Part shown: positions 34,548 to 43,799 of the stretch, piece by piece | Position numbering within the stretch: position 1 is the first letter of the stretch | Layout of the letters: each line of letters opens with the position of its first letter | DNA from: Sulfurovum sp. UBA4779 | Lineage (GTDB): Bacteria; Campylobacterota; Campylobacteria; Campylobacterales; Sulfurovaceae | Direction: 5' to 3' | DNA: 55,066 bases | Assembly: GCA_002403155.1 (NCBI GenBank) | Contig: DHHF01000010.1 | Span: 1-55,066 of the forward strand | The notes under the pieces: generated by a model | The model's input: only the letters and a program-made list of their open reading frames with translations | Databases searched by the model: none | What the model was told of the DNA's origin: nothing | Position numbers and translations under genes: made by a program

Positions 34548-34604
34548 ATAAACTCGCTTTTGATGTTTATTAAAAAATTATACCGATAATTTTTCTATTT
34601 TAGA

Positions 34605-34610
34605 TATAAT
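34605..34610 (+). promoter_or_regulatory. Candidate -10 box upstream of obgE
   Basis: TATAAT, 63 bases before the obgE start. It would drive obgE-proB-fmt-birA-parA-parB. Confidence 0.5.
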
Positions 34611-34673
34611 TTCGCTATTTAATGATGCTTATCAAGAGAAGGATGAGTGCTTATATATTCAAAGGTTTAATTT

Positions 34674-35786
34674 ATGTTTGTAGATAGTGTAGAACTTACG
34701 ATAAGTTCAGGGAAAGGGGGAGCAGGCGCGGTTTCTTTTTGGACTGAAAAATTTGTTACCAAGGGAGGTCCCGACGGGGGAGACGGAGGAAAAGGCGGGT
34801 CTGTTTATTTTAAAGTGGATAACAATACCGACACGCTTTCTGCCCTTCGCGGACGAAATATTATTAAAGCCGAAAACGGCCGTCCCGGAGAAGGACGCAG
34901 ATGCTATGGCCGAAAAGGAAAAGATACCGTCATTGTTGTACCGCCGGGGACCCAAGTGATCGATACGGAAACGGGCGAGGTGCTTATGGATCTTGTCGAA
35001 GAAGGCGAAAAGGTTTTGTTCCTTGAGGGAGGCAAAGGAGGGCTTGGAAATATGCATTTTAAAAGTGCAAGCAATCAAAGGCCCACTTATGCGCAGCCGG
35101 GATTGCCGGGTATTACCAAACATGTCAGAATGGAGATGAAACTCATTGCTGATGTGGGCCTTGTCGGATATCCCAATGTGGGAAAATCAACATTAATATC
35201 TGCCCTATCCAATGCAAGGCCGGAAATAGCAAATTATGAATTTACTACACTGATACCTAAATTGGGTGTTGTGCATGTAGGCGAGTATGATTCGTTTATG
35301 ATGGCAGATATTCCGGGTATTATTGAAGGCGCCAGTGACGGTAGAGGATTGGGGCTTGAGTTTTTAAAACATATTGAAAGAACTAAAACATTACTCATTA
35401 TGGTTGACATGTCCAATTATAGGGAAATGAAATATCAATATGAAACACTTTTGGTTGAGCTGGAGCGTTATTCCAAGGAATTGTCAAAACGAAAATATGC
35501 GATCGCTATCACAAAAACAGATGCGCTTTCTAAAGAAGAAGCAAATGAACGTATTCAAACTTTTTTAAAGGATATCGGCCTTGAGGCAAATGATACTTTA
35601 AAGCAGTATAAAGCAGATCCCACTTATCTTAGCTACGGATTCAAAAAAGACTTTGGAGTGCTGCTGCCGGAAAAAGAACCTTTTTTTGTACTTCCAATAT
35701 CATCGGTCGCGCATCTTAATACAGAAGCACTTCGCTATGCATTGGGTGATTTTGTCAAAAATGTAACGGAAGAAAAAGAGGCATAA
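34674..35786 (+). CDS. obgE: Obg family GTPase (CgtA)
   Basis: 370 residues. The glycine-rich Obg domain (1-158) contains KGGPDGGDGGKGGSV and GKGGLGNMHFKS. The G domain has GYPNVGKSTLISAL (about 164-177), the switch region DIPGIIEGAS and ITKTDAL. A ribosome-associated GTPase needed for 50S assembly and growth control. The long C-terminal domain of some Obg proteins is missing. proB starts directly after its stop codon. Confidence 0.97.
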   Translation: MFVDSVELTISSGKGGAGAVSFWTEKFVTKGGPDGGDGGKGGSVYFKVDNNTDTLSALRGRNIIKAENGRPGEGRRCYGRKGKDTVIVVPPGTQVIDTETGEVLMDLVEEGEKVLFLEGGKGGLGNMHFKSASNQRPTYAQPGLPGITKHVRMEMKLIADVGLVGYPNVGKSTLISALSNARPEIANYEFTTLIPKLGVVHVGEYDSFMMADIPGIIEGASDGRGLGLEFLKHIERTKTLLIMVDMSNYREMKYQYETLLVELERYSKELSKRKYAIAITKTDALSKEEANERIQTFLKDIGLEANDTLKQYKADPTYLSYGFKKDFGVLLPEKEPFFVLPISSVAHLNTEALRYALGDFVKNVTEEKEA

Positions 35787-36548
35787 ATGAAACGTATTGT
35801 CATTAAAGTAGGAACCCATGTCTTAACCGAAAACGGAGCGGTGGCAAAAGAGCGTCTGCTAGGGTTGGTGGCGTTGATTGCGGATCTCGAAAAAAATGGG
35901 TACGAAACGATATTGGTAAGTTCCGGAGCGGTTGCGGCCGGATATTCGCAGTTGCCTTTGGATAAAAAAATCGTTGCCAACAGGCAAGCATTGGCCGCAA
36001 TCGGGCAGCCGCTGCTGCTAAAGATGTATCAAGAGAAATTTGCAAAATTTGCAATGTTATGCTCCCAAGTACTGCTGAGTGCGGATGTATTTGAAAATCC
36101 GGGGCATATAGCGCATGCCAAAGCCGCTATCGATACGCTATTAAAAAATAAAGTGGTTCCCATTATCAATGAAAATGATACGGTCAGTATTGAAGAGTTG
36201 GTCTTTGGGGATAATGACAGGCTCTCTGCGCATGTAGCCCACTATTTTGATGCAGAGCTCTTGATCATACTTTCTGATATAGATGCCTATTATGACAAAG
36301 ATCCCCACAAATATAAAGATGCAAAACAACGCTTGATCGTCCATGAAATACAAGAGGAAGAGCTGCATGCAGAACACAGTCCAAATAATGTATTTGCTAC
36401 GGGAGGCATTGTTACAAAACTGCAAGCGGCATATTTTTTGCTCAAACACGGACGTAAAATGTTTTTGGCTAACGGTTTTGATCTAAGTGATGTAAGAAGT
36501 TTTTTGATTGAAAACAAACATAAAGGGGGCACTCTTTTTGTTCAATAA
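35787..36548 (+). CDS. proB: Glutamate 5-kinase
   Basis: 253 residues: the amino-acid kinase domain only, with IVIKVGTHVLTE at the N-terminus, LVSSGAVAAGYSQL (about 45-58), NENDTVSIEEL and FGDNDRLSAHVA. The C-terminal PUA domain of E. coli ProB is absent, the short form usual in this phylum. First step of proline synthesis. proA and proC are 15 kb away in this window. Its end overlaps the proposed TTG start of fmt by 11 bases. Confidence 0.96.
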   Translation: MKRIVIKVGTHVLTENGAVAKERLLGLVALIADLEKNGYETILVSSGAVAAGYSQLPLDKKIVANRQALAAIGQPLLLKMYQEKFAKFAMLCSQVLLSADVFENPGHIAHAKAAIDTLLKNKVVPIINENDTVSIEELVFGDNDRLSAHVAHYFDAELLIILSDIDAYYDKDPHKYKDAKQRLIVHEIQEEELHAEHSPNNVFATGGIVTKLQAAYFLLKHGRKMFLANGFDLSDVRSFLIENKHKGGTLFVQ

Positions 36549-37458
36549 GAAAAAGATCGTCTATATGGGGACCCCTTTGTATGCCAAAGAGATACTCCAG
36601 GTTCTCATAGATGCTGAAGATTTTGATATAAGCCTTGTGATTACTCAGCCGGATAGGCCGGTTGGACGTAAAAATGTAGTCACTCCTCCGCCTGTTAAAG
36701 TTTTGGCAGAAACGTATAAAATAAAAATATTGCAGCCTGAAAAATTGACAGACGAAGGTGTTGCAGATGCCATTAAAGCTGCTCAACCGGATTTTATTGT
36801 CGTTGCGGCATTTGGGCAGTTATTGCAAAAAGACATTTTGGGTATTGCGCCCTGCATCAATCTCCATGCCTCTTTATTGCCACAATACAGGGGAGCAAGC
36901 CCGGTACAGCAGTCTTTGCTTCACGGAGATATCTATACGGGAGTGACTGCAATGCTGATGGAGGAGGGTTTGGACAGCGGGCCGATTTTGGGATATTATT
37001 ATTTTAAGATTCCTCAAACAATGAAACTGCATGCATTGATGGCTAAATTGGGACAGGATGCATGCAGGTTGACGTTGGATGTTCTTCGGGATTTTGATAA
37101 GATTGCGCCTCAAAAACAGATAAAAATGCATGCAACCCATTGCAAAAAGATCAAGAAAAGCGATGGAGAAGTGACATTTGAAGATGCACAAGAACTCTAT
37201 AATAAATACAGGGCATTTGAAGGATGGCCGGGTATTTTTATTGCATCTGGGACCAAACTGCTGGAAGTTGAGCTTATTGAAACCCATTTAAAGCATGATG
37301 CAGGCAAAGTAGCGTATATTGGAGAAGACGGCATAGCGGTGAATTGCCTCAAAGGCTCTTTAAAGCTCATTACGCTGCAGCCGATTTCAAAAAAACCGAT
37401 GGATGCAAAATCCTATTGTGTCGGGAGGGGAATAAAAATTGGAGATTTACTCATTTAA
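36538..37458 (+). CDS. fmt: Methionyl-tRNA formyltransferase
   Basis: About 306 residues. IVYMGTPLYAKEIL opens the formyl-THF domain. Catalytic Asn and His are in INLHASLLPQYRGASPVQ, with Asp in GLDSGPIL. The C-terminal tRNA-binding domain starts near residue 205. I chose TTG at 36538 because an AAAGGGGGC site lies before it and the resulting N-terminus fits the family. The upstream in-frame ATG at 36508 lies deep inside proB. It formylates initiator Met-tRNA. Confidence 0.94.
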   Translation: MFNKKKIVYMGTPLYAKEILQVLIDAEDFDISLVITQPDRPVGRKNVVTPPPVKVLAETYKIKILQPEKLTDEGVADAIKAAQPDFIVVAAFGQLLQKDILGIAPCINLHASLLPQYRGASPVQQSLLHGDIYTGVTAMLMEEGLDSGPILGYYYFKIPQTMKLHALMAKLGQDACRLTLDVLRDFDKIAPQKQIKMHATHCKKIKKSDGEVTFEDAQELYNKYRAFEGWPGIFIASGTKLLEVELIETHLKHDAGKVAYIGEDGIAVNCLKGSLKLITLQPISKKPMDAKSYCVGRGIKIGDLLI

Positions 37459-38074
37459 AACACTTCCTTCCACACAACAATATCTTTTTGAGAAAATCAA
37501 GACAGGCGAACTTAAAGTCCCTGTAGCAGTTTTGGCATTCAATCAAATTGCGGGATTGGGAAGCAGAGAGAACACATGGAGCGGAGGAGAAGGTAATTTT
37601 TTTGCATCGTTTGCCATATCTCTTGATAGGCTTCCTGAAGATTTGGTTTTATCTTCCGCATCGATTTATTTTTCTTTTATTATGAAAAAAGTTTTAAACG
37701 GTTTAGGTGAAAAAATATGGTTAAAATGGCCCAATGATTTTTATCTTGATCAAGATAAAGTCGGCGGAACCATCACGCAAAAAATAGATAATGTTTTGAT
37801 TTGCGGCATTGGCATTAACCTTAAAAACGAGCAGCACGGGTTTAAAGCGCTTAGAAGTGAAATTAGGGCAGAAAAACTCCTAAATTTATATCTTGAGGCG
37901 CTTGATAAATTCCCTGCATGGAAGCATATTTTTAGTGAGTATCAGGTAGAATTTGAACAAAGCAGAAGTTTTTCGGTTCATGTTGAAAAAAGCAAAAAGA
38001 GCCTTGCCGGCGCCATTTTATGTCATGATGGTTCTTTAATTTTAGAAGGGAAGAGGGTGTTTAGTTTACGATGA
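37439..38074 (+). CDS. birA: Biotin-[acetyl-CoA carboxylase] ligase
   Basis: 211 residues, a class I ligase without the N-terminal DNA-binding domain, so it cannot act as a biotin repressor. The adenylate loop region reads GLGSRENTWSGGEGNFFAS (about 41-59, the GRGxxGRxW equivalent), with KWPND and KVGGTITQ downstream. It starts with TTG after GGGAGGGG and overlaps fmt by 20 bases. Its stop overlaps the parA ATG by four. Confidence 0.92.
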   Translation: MEIYSFKTLPSTQQYLFEKIKTGELKVPVAVLAFNQIAGLGSRENTWSGGEGNFFASFAISLDRLPEDLVLSSASIYFSFIMKKVLNGLGEKIWLKWPNDFYLDQDKVGGTITQKIDNVLICGIGINLKNEQHGFKALRSEIRAEKLLNLYLEALDKFPAWKHIFSEYQVEFEQSRSFSVHVEKSKKSLAGAILCHDGSLILEGKRVFSLR

Positions 38075-38856
38075 GTGAAGTGATAAGCATTGCCAACCAA
38101 AAAGGTGGCGTAGGAAAAACAACGACAGCAGTAAATTTGGCAGCCTCATTGGCTGAAAAAGGAAAAAAAGTACTATTATTGGATATAGATCCGCAATCCA
38201 ATGCAACGACCAGTTTGGGTTTCAGCAGGGCAGATTATGAATTTAATATCTACCATGTATTAATAGGAAGTAAAAATATATCTGAAGTGACCCTTAAAAC
38301 CAAAGTGAAAAATTTGTATCTTGTGCCATCAAATATCGGATTGGTAGGGATAGAAAAAGAATTTTACAATCCTAAGAAAAAGAATAGAGAACTTATACTT
38401 AAAGAAAAAATCAATGAAATCTCATTAAGGTATGATTTTATTATTATTGATTCTCCTCCTGCGCTTGGCCCGATAACCATCAATGCGCTGAGCGCATCAG
38501 ATTCGGTTATTATTCCGATACAATGCGAATTTTTTGCACTGGAAGGTTTGGCACAGCTGCTTAACACAGTCGGCCTTTTGAAAAAAACAATTAATCCAAA
38601 ATTAAAAATTAAAGGGTTTTTGCCGACAATGTATTCTTCTCAAAACAATCTTTCCAAGCAGGTATTGGCAGATTTGAGCCATCATTTTAAAGATAAACTT
38701 TTTCATCTTAAAAAAGCCAAAGAGTGCATCGTGATTCCCCGCAATGTAAAAATAGCTGAAAGCCCCAGCTTTGGAAAACCTGTGACGGAATATGCTTCGG
38801 TATCTAAAGGGTCTGTTGCTTATCGAGATTTGGCAACAGTAATTATGGGGAATTGA
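38071..38856 (+). CDS. parA: Chromosome partitioning ATPase ParA/Soj
   Basis: 261 residues. The deviant Walker A KGGVGKTTTAVNLA lies at about 11-24, with DIDPQSNATTSLGF and IDSPPALG after it. It drives origin segregation with ParB-parS. There is no N-terminal helix-turn-helix, so it is the small chromosomal type. The start overlaps birA. parB follows after one base. Confidence 0.96.
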   Translation: MSEVISIANQKGGVGKTTTAVNLAASLAEKGKKVLLLDIDPQSNATTSLGFSRADYEFNIYHVLIGSKNISEVTLKTKVKNLYLVPSNIGLVGIEKEFYNPKKKNRELILKEKINEISLRYDFIIIDSPPALGPITINALSASDSVIIPIQCEFFALEGLAQLLNTVGLLKKTINPKLKIKGFLPTMYSSQNNLSKQVLADLSHHFKDKLFHLKKAKECIVIPRNVKIAESPSFGKPVTEYASVSKGSVAYRDLATVIMGN

Positions 38857-38857
38857 A

Positions 38858-39721
38858 ATGGCACTAGGAAGAGGGCTTGGGCAAATTCTAAGCGAAGTTG
38901 AAGAGGCATATGAAAAAAATTTAAGCAGTATCGATAACTTTGAAGTTGAAACACAGGGTGCAAGAATAGAAGAGCTGGACGTCGATAGTATTGCACCAAA
39001 TCCGTTTCAGCCGAGAAAACATTTTGATGAAAAGGCGCTTCAGGAGCTAAGTGATTCGATTAAAGAGCACGGGTTGCTGCAGCCTATCGTTGTCATTGAA
39101 AAAGAAGACGGATATTTGCTGGTTGCCGGAGAGCGTCGTCTCCGTGCGCATAAACTTGCAAAACTGCGGCAGATAAAGGCAATTATTGCACAAGTTGATA
39201 TCGGTGAAGCAAGGCTTCGGGAACTTGCGCTGATAGAAAACATACAAAGAGAAAATCTTAATCCCATTGAACTGGCAAATTCTTATGCCGAATTAATAGA
39301 AGTTCACAATATTACGCATGACGAACTTTCCGATATCGTTCACAAAAGCCGTTCCCAAATTACCAATACAATGCGCCTTTTAACTCTTAGCTCCTATGCG
39401 CAAAAAGAGTTAAGCAGCGGAAAAATTTCTCAGGGGCATGCAAAGGTATTGATAGGATTGGACGAAGAAAAACAAAAAATTTTAATTCAAAGTATTTTAG
39501 GGCAAAAATTAAGTGTTCGTGATACTGAAAAATTAATTAAAAACTACAGAGAAAAGAGAAATATATCTCAATTGGACAAGCAACAAAACTTTACACTCGA
39601 ATCCTATGAAGACCGGTTGCGAAAAGCACTTCCTTTTACCCATAAAATTAAGGCAAACAGCATAGAGATAAAATTTAAAAATGAAGATGAAATCAATGCA
39701 TTTTTGTCTTTGTTATGTTAA
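38858..39721 (+). CDS. parB: Chromosome partitioning protein ParB/Spo0J
   Basis: 287 residues. The CTPase/ParB domain has NPFQPRKHFDEKAL, GLLQPIVV, LVAGERRLRAHKLA (about 88-101) and ENIQRENLNPIE. The helix-turn-helix includes DIVHKSRSQITNTMRLL. A C-terminal dimer domain follows. No convincing parS site is present in the window. A plausible promoter for the atp operon lies in the 111-base gap after it. Confidence 0.96.
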   Translation: MALGRGLGQILSEVEEAYEKNLSSIDNFEVETQGARIEELDVDSIAPNPFQPRKHFDEKALQELSDSIKEHGLLQPIVVIEKEDGYLLVAGERRLRAHKLAKLRQIKAIIAQVDIGEARLRELALIENIQRENLNPIELANSYAELIEVHNITHDELSDIVHKSRSQITNTMRLLTLSSYAQKELSSGKISQGHAKVLIGLDEEKQKILIQSILGQKLSVRDTEKLIKNYREKRNISQLDKQQNFTLESYEDRLRKALPFTHKIKANSIEIKFKNEDEINAFLSLLC

Positions 39722-39792
39722 GAAAAATAATTTCAGCTAATACGCTTCAATATTTTATATAAAACGCAATATTTTAATCAAAACCTCATATC

Positions 39793-39798
39793 TATAAT
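39793..39798 (+). promoter_or_regulatory. Candidate -10 box of the ATP synthase operon
   Basis: TATAAT, 34 bases before the atpF' start codon, which has GAGGAG six bases upstream. No clear -35 box. Confidence 0.55.
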
Positions 39799-39832
39799 GG
39801 TAAAATAATGCGAAATTACATGAGGAGTATTA

Positions 39833-40255
39833 ATGCTTGACATACATTTACCGTTGATGTTGTTCGTCTTAGTGTTATTTCTAATTCTTCTTGTTCTTTT
39901 AAATTCGATGCTATTTCAGCCATTATTAAAATTTATGGATGACAGAAACCATTCAATAGCAAAAAATTTAGAAGCGGCAAAAAGTTTTAGCGGTAAGAGT
40001 GATGAACTGAATGCCAAGGCAGAAGAAAATATTGGCAATGCTAAAAATGAAGCTGCTGCCATACGACAAAAAGCAATCGATGAGCAAAAATTATTGGCTG
40101 CAAGCAAAGTCGAACAAAAGCAGAATGAACTTAATGAAGAGTATCAAAACTTCATACAAAAGCTGGCTTCAGATAAAGAAAATATCAAAAGAGAACTTCT
40201 TTCTCAAATGCCTCTGTTCAAAGAGAGCTTAAAAGCCAAATTTAGCAAACTATAG
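39833..40255 (+). CDS. atpF': F0F1 ATP synthase subunit b'
   Basis: 140 residues: one N-terminal membrane helix (about 6-25), then a long charged coiled coil rich in Ala, Lys and Glu. It is the first of two b-type stalk subunits. A b/b' pair, rather than a b homodimer, is usual in Campylobacterota, phototrophs and some others. It forms the peripheral stator stalk. Confidence 0.92.
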   Translation: MLDIHLPLMLFVLVLFLILLVLLNSMLFQPLLKFMDDRNHSIAKNLEAAKSFSGKSDELNAKAEENIGNAKNEAAAIRQKAIDEQKLLAASKVEQKQNELNEEYQNFIQKLASDKENIKRELLSQMPLFKESLKAKFSKL

Positions 40256-40270
40256 GACAAGGAGATGGAT

Positions 40271-40816
40271 ATGAAAAAATGGACAGCGTTGATCTTGTTG
40301 GTTGTTCCTGTACTTGTTCTAGCCAGTAGCGGGCATGCAGAAGAAGGGCGATATTTTGCACAAACAGGTAGAGAAAATGATTTTATTCCAAGAGTAGTAA
40401 ACTTTACTATTTTTGCTTCACTGCTTTATTATCTGATTTCCAATCCGATTAAAAATTTCTTTAAAGAAAGAAAAGAGAGCATTGCAGCACAACTTCAAGA
40501 GATAGAAGAAAAACTCCAATCGGCAAAACACGAAGAGAGAGAAGCTAAAGTTCGTTTAGAAGAGAGCAAGAAAAAAGCAGAGCAAATTATTGCGGATGCC
40601 AAAAAAGAAGCGAAACTTTTAGCTGAAAAAATCAGTCAAGCTAATGAAAATGAGTTGTCAATTATGAAAAAACAACTTGAAGAAAAAATGGCCTTGGAAG
40701 AGCGAAAATCTGCCAGAGAAGTGATTGAGGAAGTTTTAAGTCAAAATATCAGCAGTGATGATATCTTAATCAATGAAAACAAAGTAGTAGAAATTATCAG
40801 CAAGAAGGTGGCCTAA
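40271..40816 (+). CDS. atpF: F0F1 ATP synthase subunit b
   Basis: About 181 residues. The N-terminus looks like a signal peptide or first hydrophobic segment (WTALILLVVPVLVLAS), followed by a second hydrophobic segment (VVNFTIFASLLYYLI, about 39-55) and a long coiled coil. I chose the ATG at 40271 because GGAG touches the earlier ATG at 40265 and cannot serve it. Its stop codon shares one base with the atpH start. Confidence 0.92.
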   Translation: MKKWTALILLVVPVLVLASSGHAEEGRYFAQTGRENDFIPRVVNFTIFASLLYYLISNPIKNFFKERKESIAAQLQEIEEKLQSAKHEEREAKVRLEESKKKAEQIIADAKKEAKLLAEKISQANENELSIMKKQLEEKMALEERKSAREVIEEVLSQNISSDDILINENKVVEIISKKVA

Positions 40817-41343
40817 TGGAAGAGTTAATTGCCAAAAGATATGCCAAAGCGTTTAGTTCTGCAAAAAAAGACTTAAAAGAAAGCTTAAAATTACTAAACA
40901 TATTGAGTGAAGCAATATGCGACGATAAAATACAAAAAGTGTTGGCTTCTCCGGTTGTTCCAAATCAGCAAAAAACACAGCTTTTGCTAAGTGTACTGCA
41001 TGATACAAGTGATACGATGCTTATTAATTTCATTAAAATTTTAGGTGAAAATAAAAGATTGGAATTGATACCCGTCATTACAAAAGTATTGAATGCCGAT
41101 GAACAAAAAGCGTCAAACGTATATCAGGGCACCTTAAAAAGCAAAGAAGCTCTTGATGAAAAGGCGCTTCATAGTCTTGAGACAACACTCAAAAAATATA
41201 CAGGTTCAAACATAAAACTAATACAGCAAAAAAGCGAACTTGACGGAATGCGTGTTTCTGTTGATGATTTAGGTATTGAGGTTAACTTCTCCAAGCAGAG
41301 AGTAAAAGAACAATTAATCGATTTCATTAAGAAATCACTATAA
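40816..41343 (+). CDS. atpH: F0F1 ATP synthase subunit delta
   Basis: 175 residues. IAKRYAKAFSSA opens the family domain, and GMRVSVDDLGIEVNFSKQRVKEQL closes it, equivalent to the conserved G-x-x-x-x-x-D near the C-terminus. It links the stator to the top of F1. The start overlaps atpF by one base. Confidence 0.94.
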   Translation: MEELIAKRYAKAFSSAKKDLKESLKLLNILSEAICDDKIQKVLASPVVPNQQKTQLLLSVLHDTSDTMLINFIKILGENKRLELIPVITKVLNADEQKASNVYQGTLKSKEALDEKALHSLETTLKKYTGSNIKLIQQKSELDGMRVSVDDLGIEVNFSKQRVKEQLIDFIKKSL

Positions 41344-41370
41344 TTTAATAATCTAAAGAAAGGAGTATCA

Positions 41371-42885
41371 GTGGCAGTTAAATTGCAAGCAGATGAAATA
41401 AGCTCAATTATCAAGGAAAGAATTGAAAACTTTGAGATTGATGTTGACATCAATGAAATAGGAAAAGTAGTAGGTATTGCTGATGGCATTTCAACCGTAT
41501 ACGGTCTTAACAATGTTATGGCAGGTGAGGTTGTAGAGTTTGAGAATGGTGCAAAAGGGTTGGTAATGAACCTTGAAGAGGCGAACGTAGGAGTCGTTGT
41601 ACTTGGTTCAAGCGAAGGCATCAAAGAAGGCATGAGCGTTAAAAGAATCGGTGAACTTCTTAAAACCCCGGTCGGTGACGGATTGATGGGCAGAATCGTC
41701 AATCCGCTTGGCGAGCCATTGGACGGCAAGGGTGCGATCGAAGCTGCAGAGTATAGATTTGTTGAAGAAAAAGCGCCTGGCATCATGGCTAGAAAATCGG
41801 TTCATGAGCCGTTGCAAACAGGCATCAAAGCAATTGATGCGCTTGTGCCGGTCGGCAGAGGGCAAAGAGAGCTTATTATCGGTGATAGACAAACAGGAAA
41901 AACCACTTTGGCGATTGATACCATTATTAATCAAAAAGGCCAAGATGTTGTATGTATCTATGTTGCAATCGGTCAAAAGCAGTCTACCGTTGCAGCAACA
42001 GTTAAAAAACTTGAAGAGCATGGCGCAATGGAGTATACTATTGTAGTAAATGCAGGTGCTGCAGACTCTTCTGCGCTTCAATTCCTTGCTCCATATGCAG
42101 GGGTAACGATGGCTGAATATTTCAGAGACAACGGAAGACATGCAGTAATCTTCTATGATGACTTGTCTAAGCATGCCGTTGCCTATAGAGAGATGTCATT
42201 AATTTTAAGAAGACCTCCGGGCCGTGAAGCTTATCCGGGTGATGTTTTTTATCTTCACTCAAGATTGCTTGAAAGAGCAGCGAAACTGAATGATGAACTT
42301 GGAATGGGTTCAATCACGGCATTCCCTATTATTGAAACACAAGCCGGTGACGTTGCGGCATATATCCCGACAAATGTTATTTCAATTACCGATGGCCAAA
42401 TCTTCTTGGAAACTGATTTGTTTAACTCCGGTATCAGACCGGCAATCAACGTAGGCCTTTCTGTTTCACGTGTTGGCGGTGCTGCTCAAATTAAAGCAAC
42501 AAAACAAGTTTCAGGTACACTCAGGTTGGATCTTGCTTCATTTAGAGAGCTTCAGGCATTTGCACAATTTGCATCAGATCTTGATGAACATACAAGAAAA
42601 CAGCTTGAAAGAGGCCAGAGAATGGTGGAGGTTCTTAAGCAAGGGCCATATGCTCCGATTGCAATTGAAAAACAAGTTGTAATTATCTTTGCCGGATCAA
42701 AAGGTTATCTTGATGATATTCCGGTAAGATCTGTAACAAAATTTGAAGCAGAGCTTATGCCGTTTATGGAAGCCAAATATGCAAATATTTTAGAGAATAT
42801 TAGAACTTCTCAAAAAATTGATGATAATACTGATGCAGAATTACGTAAAGCGATTGAAGACTTTAAAGCATCATTTGCTGGATAA
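41371..42885 (+). CDS. atpA: F0F1 ATP synthase subunit alpha
   Basis: 504 residues. Walker A is GDRQTGKTTLAID (about 170-182), with VPVGRGQRELIIG before it and PAINVGLSVSRVGGAAQ (about 353-369) in the C-terminal half, the alpha signature. It starts with GTG after AAAGGAG. The noncatalytic nucleotide-binding subunit. Confidence 0.98.
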   Translation: MAVKLQADEISSIIKERIENFEIDVDINEIGKVVGIADGISTVYGLNNVMAGEVVEFENGAKGLVMNLEEANVGVVVLGSSEGIKEGMSVKRIGELLKTPVGDGLMGRIVNPLGEPLDGKGAIEAAEYRFVEEKAPGIMARKSVHEPLQTGIKAIDALVPVGRGQRELIIGDRQTGKTTLAIDTIINQKGQDVVCIYVAIGQKQSTVAATVKKLEEHGAMEYTIVVNAGAADSSALQFLAPYAGVTMAEYFRDNGRHAVIFYDDLSKHAVAYREMSLILRRPPGREAYPGDVFYLHSRLLERAAKLNDELGMGSITAFPIIETQAGDVAAYIPTNVISITDGQIFLETDLFNSGIRPAINVGLSVSRVGGAAQIKATKQVSGTLRLDLASFRELQAFAQFASDLDEHTRKQLERGQRMVEVLKQGPYAPIAIEKQVVIIFAGSKGYLDDIPVRSVTKFEAELMPFMEAKYANILENIRTSQKIDDNTDAELRKAIEDFKASFAG

Positions 42886-42897
42886 AAAGGCTAAAAA

Positions 42898-43785
42898 ATG
42901 GCTAATTTAAAAGAGATAAAGCGTAAAATTGGAAGCGTTAAAAATACGCAAAAAACAACGAACGCTATGAAGCTGGTCTCTTCTGCAAAATTAAAAAGAA
43001 CAGAAGAGTTGGCTAAAAGATCAAGAGTCTATGCTGCAAAATTGACAGAACTCTTAAATGAGATTGCTCAAAAAATGCAGCAAAGCAATGTTGAGGGGAT
43101 AGATAATATCTTTTTTAAGGAATGCAATAATCCTAAAAAAGTTGATATTGTTTTTATCACTGCAGACAAAGGTCTTTGCGGCGGTTTTAATGCACAAACT
43201 ATCAAAAGGGTCAACAGGCTCATTTCTGAATATAAAGCCCAAGATGGAGAAGTACGTCTAAGAGCTATTGGTAGAAAAGGTATTGATTATTTTAAATTTA
43301 ATAGGGTTGAACTGAGTAATGAGATCATCGGATTAAGCGCTGCTCCGGATTATAAGGTTTCATCTGAATTTATTTCTGAAGTGGCAGATTCATACGTGAA
43401 GGGTGAAACTGATAAAATTATTTTGGTTCATAATGGGTATGTGAGCATGATCGCACAAGAAATACGTCAAGATCAGGTTTTGCCTGTTGAAAGCTCAAAG
43501 CTGCAGCTTAATGCTGTTTCCACTTCAGAGCTTGAAGTAGAACCGGATGATGATGATACGCTGCTTGAGGCTCTGGTGAAACGTTATATAGAATATACAA
43601 TGTATTATTCACTGATTGATTCATTGGCAGCAGAGCATTCTGCACGTATGCAAGCAATGGATGCAGCAACCAAAAACGCCAAAGAAATGGTAAAAACATT
43701 AACAGTTAAGTACAATAAAGCAAGACAAGAAGCAATTACAACTGAGCTCATTGAGATTATCAGTGGTATGGAATCAATGAAATAA
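42898..43785 (+). CDS. atpG: F0F1 ATP synthase subunit gamma
   Basis: 295 residues. The N-terminal helix NLKEIKRKIGSVKNTQKTTNAMKLV is shared by all gamma subunits (given here only as residues 3-27 of the protein: NLKEIKRK to KLV). DKGLCGGFN lies at about 91-99, and the C-terminal helix has ARMQAMDAATKNA. It forms the rotating central shaft. Twelve bases after atpA. Confidence 0.97.
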   Translation: MANLKEIKRKIGSVKNTQKTTNAMKLVSSAKLKRTEELAKRSRVYAAKLTELLNEIAQKMQQSNVEGIDNIFFKECNNPKKVDIVFITADKGLCGGFNAQTIKRVNRLISEYKAQDGEVRLRAIGRKGIDYFKFNRVELSNEIIGLSAAPDYKVSSEFISEVADSYVKGETDKIILVHNGYVSMIAQEIRQDQVLPVESSKLQLNAVSTSELEVEPDDDDTLLEALVKRYIEYTMYYSLIDSLAAEHSARMQAMDAATKNAKEMVKTLTVKYNKARQEAITTELIEIISGMESMK

Positions 43786-43799
43786 TTAGAGGAGAAGTA

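Noticed and set aside
42462..42477. parS-like TGTTTCACGTG inside atpA
   Set aside because: Only 11 of 16 bases of the parS consensus match, with no matching right half. The bases encode the conserved SVSRVGG of the alpha subunit, so chance is more likely.
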